Position numbers and translations under genes: made by a program. DNA of 64,000 nt from Nymphaea colorata (taxonomy: Eukaryota > Streptophyta > Magnoliopsida > Nymphaeales > Nymphaeaceae), in contig NC_045146.1 of NCBI RefSeq assembly GCF_008831285.2, positions 806,001-870,000 on the forward strand, read 5' to 3'. The notes beneath the pieces were generated by a model, which saw only the letters and a program-made list of their open reading frames with translations, had not been told where the DNA came from and made no database searches. Shown in pieces: positions 1 through 11,825 of the stretch (position 1 is the stretch's first letter; each line of letters opens with the position of its first letter).

Positions 1-1495
1 AGTTGTTGGACATCTTTACTTTACAGTCCAAAAAACAAGTGACAAAGAACTTTTTATAGCTCATTCACAAAAGAGCGACTTATGTAACTGTAATCACCCA
101 AATTTTTCAAAATTCCATAATTAGTATTTTTGGAACATTTTGTGATAAGTTTACGACAGCCTTCAAGCATTTTCGGCTTCAAGCTTTTCGATTTCTCTTA
201 ATTATGGTCAATTTCTTTTTTTACGATATTTGAGTCTTATTTGGATCTAATTTTAGACTTTGGACACAAAGTTCAATCCCAATTTGGACTCATTCTATAA
301 TTCAAACTAGGATCCGGTTTAAAATCTCATATAGAAGCCTAAAACAACTCCCTAAATATAAATCAGGATTCAAAGTCCAGCTCCATATCCAAAACAAAGC
401 CATAGATCAAAATTTAGATCCAAAATTCAGATCCATATCCAACACAGAGCCATAGATCCAAATAATAGCCCCAGATCTAAAAAGATCCCTAGATCAAAAT
501 CAGATCCAAAATCAATTCATATCCAAACCTAATATAAAACTAGATCCACAACAGAACTTTAGATCTAGACCTTCATCCAAATTTCAATTCTTTACTCATT
601 TGATCCCAAAGTGTGCCTTTAATCCGATTCAAACCCAAGATCCAAAGTCTAGATTTATATCCTTATTTAGTTCCAAATTTTTAATTTAGATTCAAATTTA
701 GGCTTAATTCTATGTTTTTACCTCAATCCAGATCTGAATATGAGTTTCAAAACCAAATATGAAATTTAGATCTAAATCCAAATATATTATTGTTGATTCA
801 TTCTAAGCTTTTCATCCAGATCCAGCTTTAGGGGGAAATCCCAGAGATAGATCCACTTTCATATTCGAATACAAGTCAGCCAGCTTAAGTATCGAGACAT
901 TATGATCGTTTTTCAAATATCAATAATTTTTAATTTAATATTCTTAGAATGCCCATCATTTTTTGAAAATATCATTGAATTCTCAAAATGCCCTTGGTTT
1001 TTTTTTAATATCCTTTATTTTTCAAAAATAACCTTATTTTTCACCAAAAATATCTTTTATGAAGCTCACAGCCACGTGACAGGCTGACCAAGCCTAGTTG
1101 GGCTGTTCCTGGCGCAGCTAGGCACCTAGCTTTGGCCTAGCCAATCCTTACCTTGGCGGGGATGGCAGGCTCGAGCAGGGCTGGCTTGTCAATCACCGCC
1201 TTGGCAAGCCTGGCCGGCAGAGCTGACTAATCCAGGCCTGCCGCGTCGAAACATGACCCTAGCAGTAGCCGGCCAATACCAGCCTGGGTAGGCATGGCCG
1301 GCCAGTTTTGAGTTTGGGTTTGTTGGTGGGAGACAATGTGAGGTTTTCACATTAGTAGTGGAATGCAATATGTTTTAACCTGTGGTCGGCTTTGAAATGT
1401 TGAAAATGTATCGCTGTTTTTTTTGTTTCTTTTTCACCATTTCCTCCCATCTATTATGCAAATATGTCCATGCGGTCCTAAAAAGATTATCTCAG
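1..1495. other. Non-coding stretch with a degenerate AGATCCAAA-rich block and a GC-rich block
   Basis: No open frame here looks like a gene. About 240-830 is built from loosely repeated words such as AGATCCAAA, CAGATCC and AGATCTAAA, without a fixed period. About 1,080-1,315 is a sharply GC-richer patch full of GGCC, GCCTGG and CTAGGC words, unlike its AT-rich surroundings. Both look like decayed repeats rather than coding DNA. A pyrimidine-rich tract at about 1,415-1,450 precedes the acceptor of lipase copy 1. Confidence 0.4.
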
Positions 1496-2545
1496 GGAAA
1501 ACCATGGGCATACCCTGTATAGTCAATGCTGCTTATATTCTCGAAAACGATCGGAAGGAAGGACGTACAGGTGGCGATCGGCTTGCCCCACTGTAAAAAG
1601 GGCTAAGAACAAGTAACTGAACTTTTGCTCTGTTGTAGAAGACTACAACAGAACAGAGCAAACGAAAAAGGGGGAAGAAGGAGGCAGAGCTGCAGTATAC
1701 GAGAGAGAGAGAGAGAGCGAGAGACTGCGTGAGGAATTCTCCTTGCATGTTATTGAATGAATAAGTGAATTTGTACACTTTACAAAGAGAAATTTCTAGA
1801 AAGGTTGAAGCATTACACAACAAATTTGTACAGCGCACCACTTCTTGATGTTGACACAATTGATTCGCATGGAACAAGCGTAACCACCACGGTGGGAATG
1901 CTTTAGCTTGGAGCTCGTCACCCTTCTTGAATCCTTTGTTGTCTATCACCATTGGCGCAGTTTTGTCGCTAACAGCAGCAACCAGACCATCCACCTCTGC
2001 TCCGGCCATAGCCATTTCAGTTCGAGGCACACTCGACCCTCACGACTGGGGCGTAAATATTGAGACGTTGCTGGGCCGCGGCCTTCAGCGCCAATCTTGC
2101 AGGATCGTCATGGAACAAGCAAATTACTTTCCCGTGACCATGGCAAGGAAAGCAACCTCTGGCTTTGCGGTCACTCCCTCAAGGCGACTGTTGCCACACT
2201 TGTAGCGGATCAGATGGCCATGAATGGGTGTTTTTTCACAACTTTTCTGCTTAATCCTCCCAAAGAAAAGATGGAAGTCTACGGATTCTTGATGAAACCA
2301 TGGATGTAGCAGGGCACCCGGTTGGTGGGTTCGTTGCTGGCCAGGTTGGCCGTGTCATCGGCGATCTTGCAACTCTCGCAGAGAATATTCATAATAACAA
2401 GTACAAGAAGCAGCAGAATCATCTGCAACACTGACAATCTGGGATTCTCGTGTATACGTGAACCCGAAGAATAGGCTTGGTAAGACTTACATAAATTAAT
2501 TACTTTGAGAAGAAGATGGAAGGGAGTTCGGAATTTTATGAATCC
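1496..2545 (+). pseudogene. Lipase-like alpha/beta hydrolase copy 1, exon 2 remnant
   Basis: The sequence follows exon 2 of the intact copy at 27,489-28,479. It starts right after an AG acceptor (ATCTCAG) and keeps recognisable blocks: NAAYILENDRKEGR, IAISVRGTLDPHDWGVN, LWLCGHSLKATVATL, and a degenerate YVNP block near 2,455. It is broken by a deletion of about 16 bases just after the acceptor, by a 295-bp insertion at 1,592-1,886, by frameshifts after 2,105, by loss of the FNPP loop, and by truncation near 2,545 before the catalytic-His segment. The nucleophile elbow reads GHSLK instead of GHSLG. No exon 1 was found upstream. The family consists of soluble lipase class 3-type hydrolases whose substrates are mostly unknown. 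This copy cannot encode a working enzyme. Confidence 0.75.
1592..1886. mobile_element. TG...CA insertion in lipase copy 1, possible solo LTR
   Basis: This 295-bp segment interrupts the lipase homology: the text stops at GCCCCAC and resumes at CCACGGTGGGAATG. It begins TGTAAAAAGG and ends AACCA, and CCAC on both sides could be a 4-5 bp target duplication. Inside are a short hairpin around CTCTGTTGTAG/CTACAACAGAACAGAG and a (GA)n run at about 1,700-1,717. It has no coding capacity. Size, ends and target duplication fit a solo LTR. I do not see a second copy in the window. Confidence 0.45.
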
Positions 2546-4292
2546 GCTGTCTGCATAAGCAGGCAACAGTGGATGCCATGGCATCAAAGTCGCGAACAGT
2601 ACTGCACTTGTAAAATGATGCAATCCCAGTCAAACAGAGTTGGCGCTGATCAACCAAAGAGTACCGAACAAATTCATCCATGGGTTTGTAGGAGTGGAGC
2701 CAGAAAAGTTTTGGCCAAGAGACATTAGCTACATAATTTTAACTTTTTAGACGCATTTATACGTAAATAATAAGAAAAATTTGTCATGAAGTTTTCTTAC
2801 AAAAATAAACACTTTATGTTGGCCTATGTGGGCAATTGTCCACACATACCTCCACCCCTGTGTAGCTTCCTGACTCTAGTTGATCATCAGTAAGCTAGTG
2901 GAATGAAATTGATCACTGTTCATCAAGCTTGATTGCCTAAGCAGTACTATTGTTCTACATGCTTCGGGCTCCAATGTATAATTAATAAACTTTAGCTAAT
3001 GGTTGGCGAGACTGGGCACTGAGCTGGTTAATCGACGGGTACCCGGTATTGGCCTGATAAGTTGTTGCGCTGGGCTAGGCTGACCCGACTCCAGCTGACT
3101 CAGCCTGGTAACTTACATTTAATTTTTAATGTTTTTGTACATAATTATATATATACTGCGGCCTGGCCCGTATGGGTTCTAGCCCGATACCCAAGCTTAT
3201 GGGTTGGTCTTCTTTGTTAATAAGTGAGGACCAAACACGGCAAGTTTTGCTGTGTTAATTAATGTGAGTGAGTGTCAAGTCAACTGTTTTCGTTTTGCTT
3301 CCAATGAAGGATCGAGCATAGACTTGTTTCTCCGCTATACTTAACCTTAACGCTGTTGACGCTCAGTTATGCTTTAACTTGCATTGCAATCTAATTACCA
3401 AAATACATGTCGACTCTCGCAAAGAAATGTTTTATGTTGTTGGAATATCTGACCAAAACCAACATGGACTGGTGGTGTGCCAACCTCGCCGCCCGAGTTT
3501 CTGGTTGTGTACGAATTCCCATTGGGAATTCTTTCTTTTACCTGATGCTTGTATTAAAAGTAAGTAAAAGTGGTATTCTTCTTGTGCCTGCACTACTAGA
3601 ACATATGGTGACGTCCATTGTTGTGTTACAATAGTAATGAACATAAGACCCGTATAATATGAGAGCAAAAGCATTAAGCCAGCTTTGATTATATTTAATT
3701 TTACCCATATGTAGGAACAGGGTTGCGGATTCAGTATTGTTCTTTGAATGGCTCGAGATATGTGCACACTTACGTCATTACTAGTTTGGAAGCAAACCAT
3801 CTTCATGCACTTGAAGCTTTAAACTTTGTATATCTCAAAGTAAAGCTATAATTGGGCTACTAGGTAGTATTGCTTATGCAGTGCTTATCCATGATACTTA
3901 TGCTAAGGGAAAAGGAGAAAATATTGAAATTATTGAAAAAAAAGTGTCCTTTTAAGTCTTTTCACTTTTTCTGACTTCCTTTTCAACCTTACAAATAAGT
4001 CTTTTTTCCTTATTTAAATAAGGCCATTTTTATCATTGATTGATGCATGAAATTTCGTGCAACAGCACGCATACGTAACCATCTTCGCTCGTCCACACCC
4101 ATAAGAAAGAAGGGGCAAAGTTTGAGGAGGTGCATGGGATAGTCCAGTGGTGGAGTGAGGACATACCTGTGCAAGCCACGAACTGTCGTTTGGGGTTGGA
4201 TGCTTGCCAATTTGACTGAGGGTAAATTGCCAGAGTGGTGCACTCAACATACATGCACCCCCAAAAGAGAAGGCAGGAGTTTTGCTACTGAG
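2546..4292. other. Intergenic DNA, no gene recognised
   Basis: Only short unconvincing frames occur. At 3,000-3,200 there is a stretch rich in GGGTAC, GGCCTGG and GGGCTAGG words that looks like an old transposon remnant. The rest is AT-rich and unremarkable. Confidence 0.35.
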
Positions 4293-4777
4293 TAAGGCTG
4301 CACAATAGATCGAGCCAACTCAAGTTTGACTTGAACTCGAACTGACTCATCAAAACTCAATTTGAGCTCGACCATTTATAAATGAAATGAGCTGCAGTTC
4401 AAATATTTGTTTGAAAAGTTAAATGAATTGAGTATGAGTTGTACAAACTCAACTCTTAAATTGGAATCAGCCCGACTATATAATGAATGTTGAATTATAA
4501 TGAAAAAATAGTGAAACCGCAAGTAGAAACTAAATGAGTTAAAAGAGACATGACATGCTTAATAGCAACTAAATGAGTTAAAAGAAACATGTCATGCTTA
4601 ATAGCAACGAACGAGTTAAATAAATTGAGTTTGAGTTTGATGTTGTATTGTTGAGTCGAGCTGTAGCCTTTCCTATGGAGCTCGACTCAAGTTCTTGTCA
4701 ACTTCAAGCTCTAGCTTTTTTATTCAAGCCCAGCTCTAGCTGGCAGCTCGACTCGGCTCGGCTCGTGTGCAGCCCTA
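4293..4777. mobile_element. hAT-like non-autonomous element (TAAGGCTGCACA family)
   Basis: The left end reads TAAGGCTGCACA and the right end is the reverse complement of TAGGGCTGCACA, giving near-perfect 12-bp terminal inverted repeats around about 485 bp. The interior is rich in GAGCTCGA and CTCAAG words. The flanking octamers CTACTGAG and TTGTTGGG differ only by four transitions, so they may be a worn 8-bp target duplication. No transposase is encoded. The hAT assignment rests on the end sequences. Confidence 0.5.
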
Positions 4778-5974
4778 TTGTTGGGACTTTAAAAAAGACA
4801 TCTTTTTTAGACTTTTAACTATCCACTATCTTTTTTCCTCCTTAAAAAAAAGTTTTTTCTTTTACGACCATGGGGATTCTGGTCATTACACATGGTAGTG
4901 AAAAACTTCTTTGTCTACCAAAAAACAGTTTGTTTGGAAAAAAAACTACCGAACCAGGAGCATCAGATCTATCCTTCCATTATTAATGTGTTATTAATGA
5001 AGAACATTCATGTGAAACGATTCATTTATGCATGCTACTAAGTCGTCAAGTTTTATAATCAAATAATGTCACTAAGATGAAGGGAAAATAGTTTTTGTTG
5101 ACATAAGGCACGAGGCAGAGGATCTATGAGCAGATACTACTAGTAAACAGTGACTGAATCCAGCCAAAGGGAAGATTTTTGAAAAGGCTCGACTCTCGAG
5201 TCGTTCGTTAGTATTTCCACTATACTTCCATTTTCAGTACTGAACCCACGTTGCCATAGTCTTGGTCACCACAAGTTTTCTCACCGTGTTATTGCAATGA
5301 ATTTGTGTTAATTTTTTGTATTGAAATTTGTAGTTGTTTGGCAATAAGAACACTTTGTAATTGTCCATGAATTTGTTGCAGATTTGTCAAACATTAGAAC
5401 TATTTTTTCATGAATTTGCCGCAATCTCTATCAGTTTTATGAGACACCAACAAAGTGTCTCTACCGCCAAACAACCACTTAATAAAATAGTTTGTTACTG
5501 TATTATTACGAAACTACCAGTTTTGCTTAAGGATGTTAACATCATGTTTGTTGGTTTTAACTATCACAAGTTATTATAATAGAATCATCAGTTTCCCCAC
5601 AAGTTAGAAATTAATTTTGACAGCCTGTTTCATTATTTTTTTCTTTTCATTTCTTTGTTCCAATTAAAGATAAGATGATACCAAAAAGTGAAGTAGGGTT
5701 ATTGTGACGTGGCGAAGAAGGAGAGATATTCAGTGGGAGTGACGATAAGGTGAGTACCACAAGCTCAGTGTGAGGAGAATTTAAGTACAAGTAGATTTGC
5801 CGAAGCTTCCCGCGTTCCCCCTTGCCATGCAATACATAAGAGCAGCGGTGCAGCACCCCAACTCATCGATCCGCAAGTGATAAAGAGACCGCAGACGTCC
5901 TCGCCTACATTGTAGGCGCATTCTTGTTATACAGTCTGAATTATCTGACAGTGGTGGGGATCTAGCTAAAGATT
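4778..5974. other. Upstream region of lipase copy 2
   Basis: From about 5,770 the DNA resembles the leader of the intact lipase gene at 26,840-27,045, with shared words such as GCCGAAGCTTCCC and AGTCTGAATTATCTGACAG. The TATAAA seen in copy 4 is deleted: the text jumps from AATACATA to AGAGCAG. Nothing gene-like is seen between 4,778 and 5,770. Confidence 0.45.
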
Positions 5975-7244
5975 ATGGCAACAGACGATTTCAATCATCA
6001 AGGGCCTGAATACCTGACAAGTCTCCACTGGTAACCTCTCTCTCTCTCTCATTTAATTGCTCATTCTGTTTTGTAACCTTATGATATAGATATTTCGTTA
6101 CAATAAATGTTAAGAGATGTAATTGTGTGAGTGAAACTAAAGTAACAAGGCAGACACCAGATATTGCTTAAAGCTGGATCAATCTTTAGCTCGTTGCCTA
6201 AAATGAATAGTGTTTGATTTTTTTCTTCTCAGGAAAACTATGACCATCAAAGAATAGTGGCAGGATCTTTAGTTAAGGCTGCGGCCGCCGTTTGTGGGAA
6301 TTCTTGGGCTTCGAGCTCGTCTCCTATCTTGAAAACATGGAGAATCCTTTGTGTTCTTTCCGCGTTGGTGAAGTTCTCAAGCTAAAAGCAGAAAGCAGAA
6401 CATCCCCTTTGCTCCGGCCAGGGTCATTGCGATTCGGGCACACGCAACCGTCACGACTGGGGCGTCAATATTGACACGTTTCTGGGCCTCGGCCCAAATC
6501 ACCACTTTGCAGGATCGTCATGAAACAAGCGGAATCGCTTTCCGATGACCATGGCAGCGAAAGCAGGCTGCGCGGTCACTCCCTCGAGGCGGCTGTTGCC
6601 ACATACGTAGGGGAGCAGATGGCCATGAAGGGCCGTTTTTTCACGACCTTTCTGTTCAATCCTCCCTACATCTTGAATCGAAGACTAAAAGATGGATTTC
6701 TACAGTCTACAGAAAATTGATGATTTCAGGGCGGTAGCAACAGGGAAGCTGGTTGATCGCTGGTGAGATTGGCCGTGTCTTGAACTGGTCCCCCTCTTGC
6801 AAAGATTCTCCTTGAAAATATGAACCTGCTGCAACAATGTGACAATATGAACGCCGGTGATCCCGCCGCTCTTGCAACGAATCTCCATGACAAGGAGAAG
6901 CAGGACCAGCTGCAACAATTTGACAGTCTGAACAAGTGGGATGCACGTGTATACGTGAACGCGAAGGACCTGCTTTGTACGCGTTACATAGAGTACTTCG
7001 AGAAGAAGATGAAAGGGTCCCCAGAGAAGCTGCCCAAAAGGATTGCATCTGCCACTCTTGTCATCAACTTGGATGAACCAAGAGACGAACTCCTACACTT
7101 CAAAGAGGCATATTTCATCATGCAATGGTTGGATAATCCAGGAGACGGATACCCACGCTTCAAAGAGGCACATTCCATCATGCAATGGGTGGAAGCCGCC
7201 AGCCGGGCCTTCGGGTGAAGGCCAAGCGTTATGTCATGGCCTGA
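5975..7244 (+). pseudogene. Lipase-like alpha/beta hydrolase copy 2, frameshifted
   Basis: Exon 1 is 5,975-6,030 (ATG, then TDDFNHQGP, ending in the first two bases of a Trp codon before GTAACC), exactly as long as in the intact copy. Exon 2 homology runs from 6,233 to 7,244. One G is missing next to the acceptor (CAGGAAAA against CAGGGAAAA), which shifts the frame into a stop within a few codons. The block between AACLV and WWEFF is deleted, further shifts follow near 6,415 and 6,720, and the elbow reads GHSLE. The 3' third is still open and shows LHDKEKQDQLQQF, YVNAKDLLC, and the doubled FKEA(Y/H)(F/S)IMQW segment. The two-exon layout shows it arose by DNA duplication, not by retroposition. 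Confidence 0.8.
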
Positions 7245-7700
7245 TTTATCTTTACTCCACTCTTCCTCTTCGGCCCTAACGCTGGTTGATCAAACGGTAA
7301 ACCCGTGCCAACCTTGTGCCTGTCTAATAAGTTGGTCAATTAAGTTTTCAGTATTTCTCTTCTTAACTCACTTTTCATGAGTCAATAGCCACGGCAGTGT
7401 AAGTAAAAGATTCCGTCTGTTTATCAAGTTTACTTTTGGGAGACGATTATTCCAGTTCAGTTTTCTGTCATTCCCCTTGATGGGTGTATTGTAGATCCTC
7501 AAAAGTTTGGTTAGAGTTGGTGCCAAAAGCTTTCCACTCATTCCAGCCCATTGGTAGGACCATCCAAACAAAAAAAAATTGAAAAAAAAAAAAAAAGCTA
7601 CCTAAGTTGAAGTACGTGGGATAGCACCTCAAAACACTAAAGGTGACTTTATATCTTATGAAAGAGACAAAGGGTTGGGTGGAGGAGACTTTATATCTTA
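7245..7700. other. 3' flank of lipase copy 2, shared with copies 3 and 4
   Basis: The sequence parallels the 3' flanks of copy 3 (21,520 on) and copy 4 (28,480 on), including CACGGCAGTGTAA and TTCCACTCATTCC. The shared flank shows that the duplicated unit is longer than the gene. A poly(A)-rich tract lies at about 7,570-7,596. Confidence 0.5.
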
Positions 7701-8843
7701 GGCCCCGTTTGATAGCCAGGGTAAAATAAGAAGAGGGGGTGAAACAAACGGGGTGAAATTTCACCCGTTTGTTGTAGAGCTCGGACTTTCGAGCAGGTAA
7801 AATTTCACCCGCTCGACATGCTTTCTTACCATCGCATTTGAGTGTCGCTGACGGCAACCGCCGTTTCTCTCCACATCTCCGCACCCTCATCTCTTCCAAT
7901 CTATCATCTCCACATCTCGGTTTCCTTCATCTCTTCCAATCTATCATCTCTGTTTCTCTCTTGGCCGCGCATCATCAATGAAGTTCAGAAGCTGCTCTTT
8001 CGTCACCTCATGAGTTTCAAAGATGCTCATCGCGTCATGAGTTCCAGAGATGCTCGACAATGAAAAGAAGAACTAGGGCTTTGCGTGGGATGAAGATCGA
8101 CCTCCAGGTAAACTTCCCGATCTTCGGGGTTGGCTTGGAGCAGTACGATGGCCATTGTAGAGATAAGGATGGAATAGAATCCTCTTCAAGTTCTTCCCAG
8201 CATCCACCCTCACCGAAACTCCAACTGCACCGCCTTCCGCCTGAACCCAACATCGATTGTTCCCCCACCAATCCCATAATTGTGATCCCGTCTGAACCCA
8301 ACATCGATTGTTCCCCTACCATCCCATGATTGTGAAGCATTCGAGCTGTACTTGTTAAACCAGCATCGTTCCTGTGTGATTCCTTTGTTCTGATAAGTCC
8401 TCCCCTATCTGACCGCGATTATGGCTTCTGCCCTACAATGCATCATTCTTAGTTATTTTCCCTCTCCCGGTGGTCGAGATCAACCACCAGTAACCATTTG
8501 AAACCTCGGTGTCATTCAGCTCTGGCCCCAGCATCATTTGCCGATGCCATCCCTGCTTCACTGCTCACTTGCTTTATTGTCTATTGCCCCTGTCCATCGG
8601 CTTCAGCCAAAATCGACAAGCGACGCCATTGTCATCACCTCCCTCCAATTGTCTCCCCATTTTCAGCCGCTTCTTTATTCATGTCCATCAAACAGGGTTA
8701 AATTTACCACGTTAAATTTCACCCGACAATCAAACATGGCCTCAAATTAGAAGAGGGAGAAATTTCATCCTATAAATTTTTCTGAAAAAATTTATCATGG
8801 TAAATTTACCACGTTAAATTTCAACCGACAGTCAAACGAACCT
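7701..8843. mobile_element. PIF/Harbinger-like non-autonomous element
   Basis: The left end reads GGCCCCGTTTGATAGCC and the right end is the reverse complement of AGGTTCGTTTGACTGTC. Both are flanked by TTA (7,698-7,700 and 8,844-8,846), the target duplication typical of PIF/Harbinger (Tourist-like) elements. A second right-end-like sequence occurs about 100 bp earlier (near 8,745, reverse complement GAGGCCATGTTTGATTGTC), so the right end is duplicated or nested. Short frames inside have no recognisable product. The element sits in the 3' flank of lipase copy 2, where copies 3 and 4 lack it. Confidence 0.55.
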
Positions 8844-10420
8844 TTATAGAAAAAACAACCCTGGGTTGGATGGAGGAGAATGAAAGAGACAAATGGTTAG
8901 GTGGAAGCCTCAACTCACTTGTGAACTATTAAATGACATTTTGGTCAACACAAATAAAAAAAGAAAGGTTAGGCCTCAAGCTTTATTCTTGGCTATCTAT
9001 TGCATGATTAGCTAATAATTCGAAGCTATTATTCTGCACTAATTGTTATGGCATGACGATAGTAATGGCCCACATTTTTTGGAGGACATTGCGCAGGTTT
9101 GACTTAAAAAAAAATGCTTCAAACTAGTGCAGCTTGTAAGATTGATTATGTTAACCTGAATTGCATTTTGTTATGTTATGATGAGTTGCATGTACCATAT
9201 GTACAATTACCTGAGGATATATGGCCGCTTGCTCGGAACTTTCGAGTTTTACAATAATGAACAAGCGTGCATGTATATATGTGTAGAAGGAATCTATTAT
9301 GCAGACTTTCACTGTATTGCTAACAATTTCACATATTAATATTTTTGAAATTTCACATGTTTTTTTATCAAGCTACTGTTTTATTTTTCACGACCTTCAA
9401 TATATAATGTTTTATAATCTTTTGATTCATGTATTATGTGTATATTTGTATGCGGATCGGTATTACTATTTAATAATACCGTCCAATCAGTACTCCATTT
9501 AAAATATATATATATATCAGCGGATGACCTCCAAATGGTGAAACAAACCTTGTGTGATGTTTAATATGATCTGTATATGGTCTTGTTAAAATCGGGTCCA
9601 ACATCATTTTCTGGGTTGTTCTAGCAGCATGTTCAGAGGCCTAACTCAACGTGGACTTAATCTATGAAGACTTGTTTAAGAAGTGAGGAAGAAGAAGAAG
9701 AAAAAAAATAGTCACACAGGGTTATGTGATCCAACGTAATGGACAGTTAAGAAAAAAGCAATGAAAAAAAAAGTGAAGGGCATTTTCATCATTTAATATT
9801 AGTTTATATCTTTTTTTTCTTTTTTTTCTTTTTTTTTTCTCAACCGTCTATATGGTCAATATGGATAACATTGTTTAGATGGTTGGGTGACTCTTAAAAG
9901 CTAGGAGAGAAAGTACCACAAAGACCAAAGGATTAAAAAAGGACTACAATAGTAGTATAAATATGACATCAGAAAATTAAGACAATCCACGTATGATTTG
10001 TATACGGTTTAATTTGCTAAATTGAGTCCAACATCATTATCTAGATTGTTGTAGAACCACATAATGTTCCTGAAATATGACTCTCCGCATTTCAGAATTT
10101 GTTTAATATTTCCTAAACCAATTACGAAAGCATTGCGCTTAAGTATTGATGAAGCTCAGGGTGAATATAATCTAGCATCGGCGAAATTGAGGATCGGTAT
10201 AATATTTCCAAAATTTTCTTTCCAACCTACGTGGCAAAGCCAAGCATTGAGATTTCTCATGTATTCGTCTGATCCAAAGCCAAGCATTGATTTGCAACCC
10301 TATCTGACCAACAAAGTGTAACTTCTATTAAAAATATATAGAGTACTACTAATCAAGCTCATTTTACAATTAACTCCAAGATGCTAACCGATCGTTTTCC
10401 TTTAAAATGAAAAAGACCTA
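8844..10420. other. Duplicated 3' flank of the lipase unit, non-coding
   Basis: Blocks at 9,240-9,500 recur near 22,260-22,520 and 29,240-29,520 (shared word TTCACTGTATTGCT). Blocks at 9,690-9,940 and 9,960-10,170 recur near 24,980-25,240 and 25,260-25,480. At 9,709-9,892 the ends AGTCACACAG and GGGTGACT suggest a small inverted-repeat element that was copied along with the unit. No gene is seen. Confidence 0.5.
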
Positions 10421-10428
10421 GTTCCAAC

Positions 10429-11273
10429 CATTGTCACAAAAAACGCCGTTATTTTATAAAAAACGCGTATTATACGTTAAAAACGTTTTTACCGTATAAA
10501 ACGGGAATAAAACGCGTTTTTTTCAAAAAAACGTTTAAAAATAAAAGATGCGTATAAAACGCGTTTTATACCCGTCTTCCACGTTTTTTAAGACATATGT
10601 TTTTAAAAGAAATGGCACGCGTGTAATATTTGTAAAAGAATTGGTTTTTTGTAACTTGGATGCTCCTTTTAATGGCAAAAACGTCTTTTTAAAGGATGGC
10701 ATGCGTGTAATATTTGTAAACGAATTGGTTTTTTTTAACTTGGACGCTCCTTTTAATGGCAAAAATGTCTTTTTAAAGGATGGCACGCATGTAATATTTG
10801 TAAACGAATTGGTTTTTTTAAACTTGGATGCTCCTTTTAATGGCGAAAACGTCTTTTTAAGAGCGAAAACGTCTTTTTAAGAGAGAAAGGGGCTTATTAA
10901 CTTCCCGCCATCCTCTCCTTTTTCCGTTTTTGATTTTCTCATTTCCCGCCTCTTGCTGGAGTTCACTTGCGAGGGGAAGGGAAAGAATTTATTAACTTTA
11001 AACTTTATTTTCAATTTAAACTTTATTTTCAATTTTTAAGTTGGCAAATTGTTTGAGACATGTACCTAAAATTTGTTGCTTATCTAGCTATTTTCCAATG
11101 TTTTTTTAATTTCTCATTTATTTTATTTTTATATAATTGTTAGGATTTTTTTATTTATTTTTTAAAAATTTACCGTCTTTTTCCCGTTTTATTCCCGAGA
11201 TTTTTTTCCTCACCGTATTATACCCGTTTTTTTCCTCGCCGTATTATACCCGTTAGCGTCTTATGTGACAATG
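10429..11273. mobile_element. hAT-like non-autonomous element with perfect 8-bp target duplication
   Basis: The 10-bp terminal inverted repeats CATTGTCACA (10,429-10,438) and TGTGACAATG (11,264-11,273) are perfect, and the octamer GTTCCAAC is repeated exactly on both sides (10,421-10,428 and 11,274-11,281). An 8-bp duplication with CA...TG ends fits the hAT superfamily. Subterminal DNA is rich in ACGCGT, CCGTATTATACCCG and AAAACG words on both arms. The middle holds an 84-bp tandem array. No transposase domain is visible, so mobility would depend on an enzyme supplied elsewhere. Confidence 0.7.
10614..10865 (+). repeat. Three 84-bp tandem units inside the hAT-like element
   Basis: Units start at 10,614, 10,698 and 10,782, each with GTAATATTTGTAAA followed by GAATTGGTTTTT and CTCCTTTTAATGGC. 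The period of 84 is a multiple of three. An open frame at 10,548-10,880 therefore reads three 28-residue repeats containing VIFVNELVF and LDAPFNG. A short partial unit (AGCGAAAACG) follows at about 10,861. Confidence 0.75.
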
Positions 11274-11281
11274 GTTCCAAC

Positions 11282-11820
11282 CCATTAAAAGGGGGTCTTC
11301 ATTATATTTTATGACTATATTTTATGACTCCATATTGACTTAGTATTGCTTACAGGTCGCCCCTACCATATGAAAAGAATCCTTGTGACCCACCTAGCAT
11401 TAATATATACATGTATAGATGTAAGTTGGGTAAGTTGGATTACTTGAAATTTGGTGATTGGGCAATGGTGTGAGAGTTGCAGCACATCCAATTCTTGATA
11501 TAACTAGGAAGTCACATGCTTGAGGTCCTATACGCCAATTCAGAGAGTTCTGTCAGTGAGAAAAGGTCAAGTCAAGCCAACTCAACCCTCCATTGTGGTG
11601 CGACTTAAGCCAAGTCTATTCGCCTAAGGTTGCTCCTTTCTCACTGCCAATTAAATATGAAAAATTTTAAGTACAAGTAGATATGCCGAAGCTTCCCCCT
11701 TGCCACTTGCCATGCAATAAATTGTATAAGTAGAGCAGCGCTGCGGCACCCTAACTCACCGATCGGCAAGTGATCAAGAGATAGCAGGCATCCTCACCTG
11801 CGCGTTCTAAGCGCACTCTT
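11282..11820. other. Leader and core promoter region of lipase copy 3
   Basis: From about 11,630 the sequence matches the upstream leader of copy 4 at 26,805-27,000 (CTGCCAATTAAATATG, GCCGAAGCTTCCC, GGCAAGTGATCAAGAGA). The homology breaks at CTTAT (11,821-11,825), where Copia-3 starts, and resumes at 14,701. 11,282-11,630 holds nothing recognisable. Confidence 0.6.
11725..11730 (+). promoter_or_regulatory. TATA-like box of lipase copy 3
   Basis: TATAAG followed by TAGAGCAG aligns with TATAAAGTAGAGCAG upstream of copy 4. The 2.9-kb Copia-3 insertion now lies between this site and exon 1. Confidence 0.4.
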
Positions 11821-11825
11821 CTTAT

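Noticed and set aside
1533-2030. 165-codon minus-strand open frame over lipase copy 1
   Set aside because: It is antisense to recognisable lipase text and spans the inserted element, so it is a chance frame.
10614-10865. CRISPR-like or satellite array
   Set aside because: Three 84-bp units without distinct spacers inside a terminal-inverted-repeat element in plant DNA form an internal tandem repeat, not a CRISPR.
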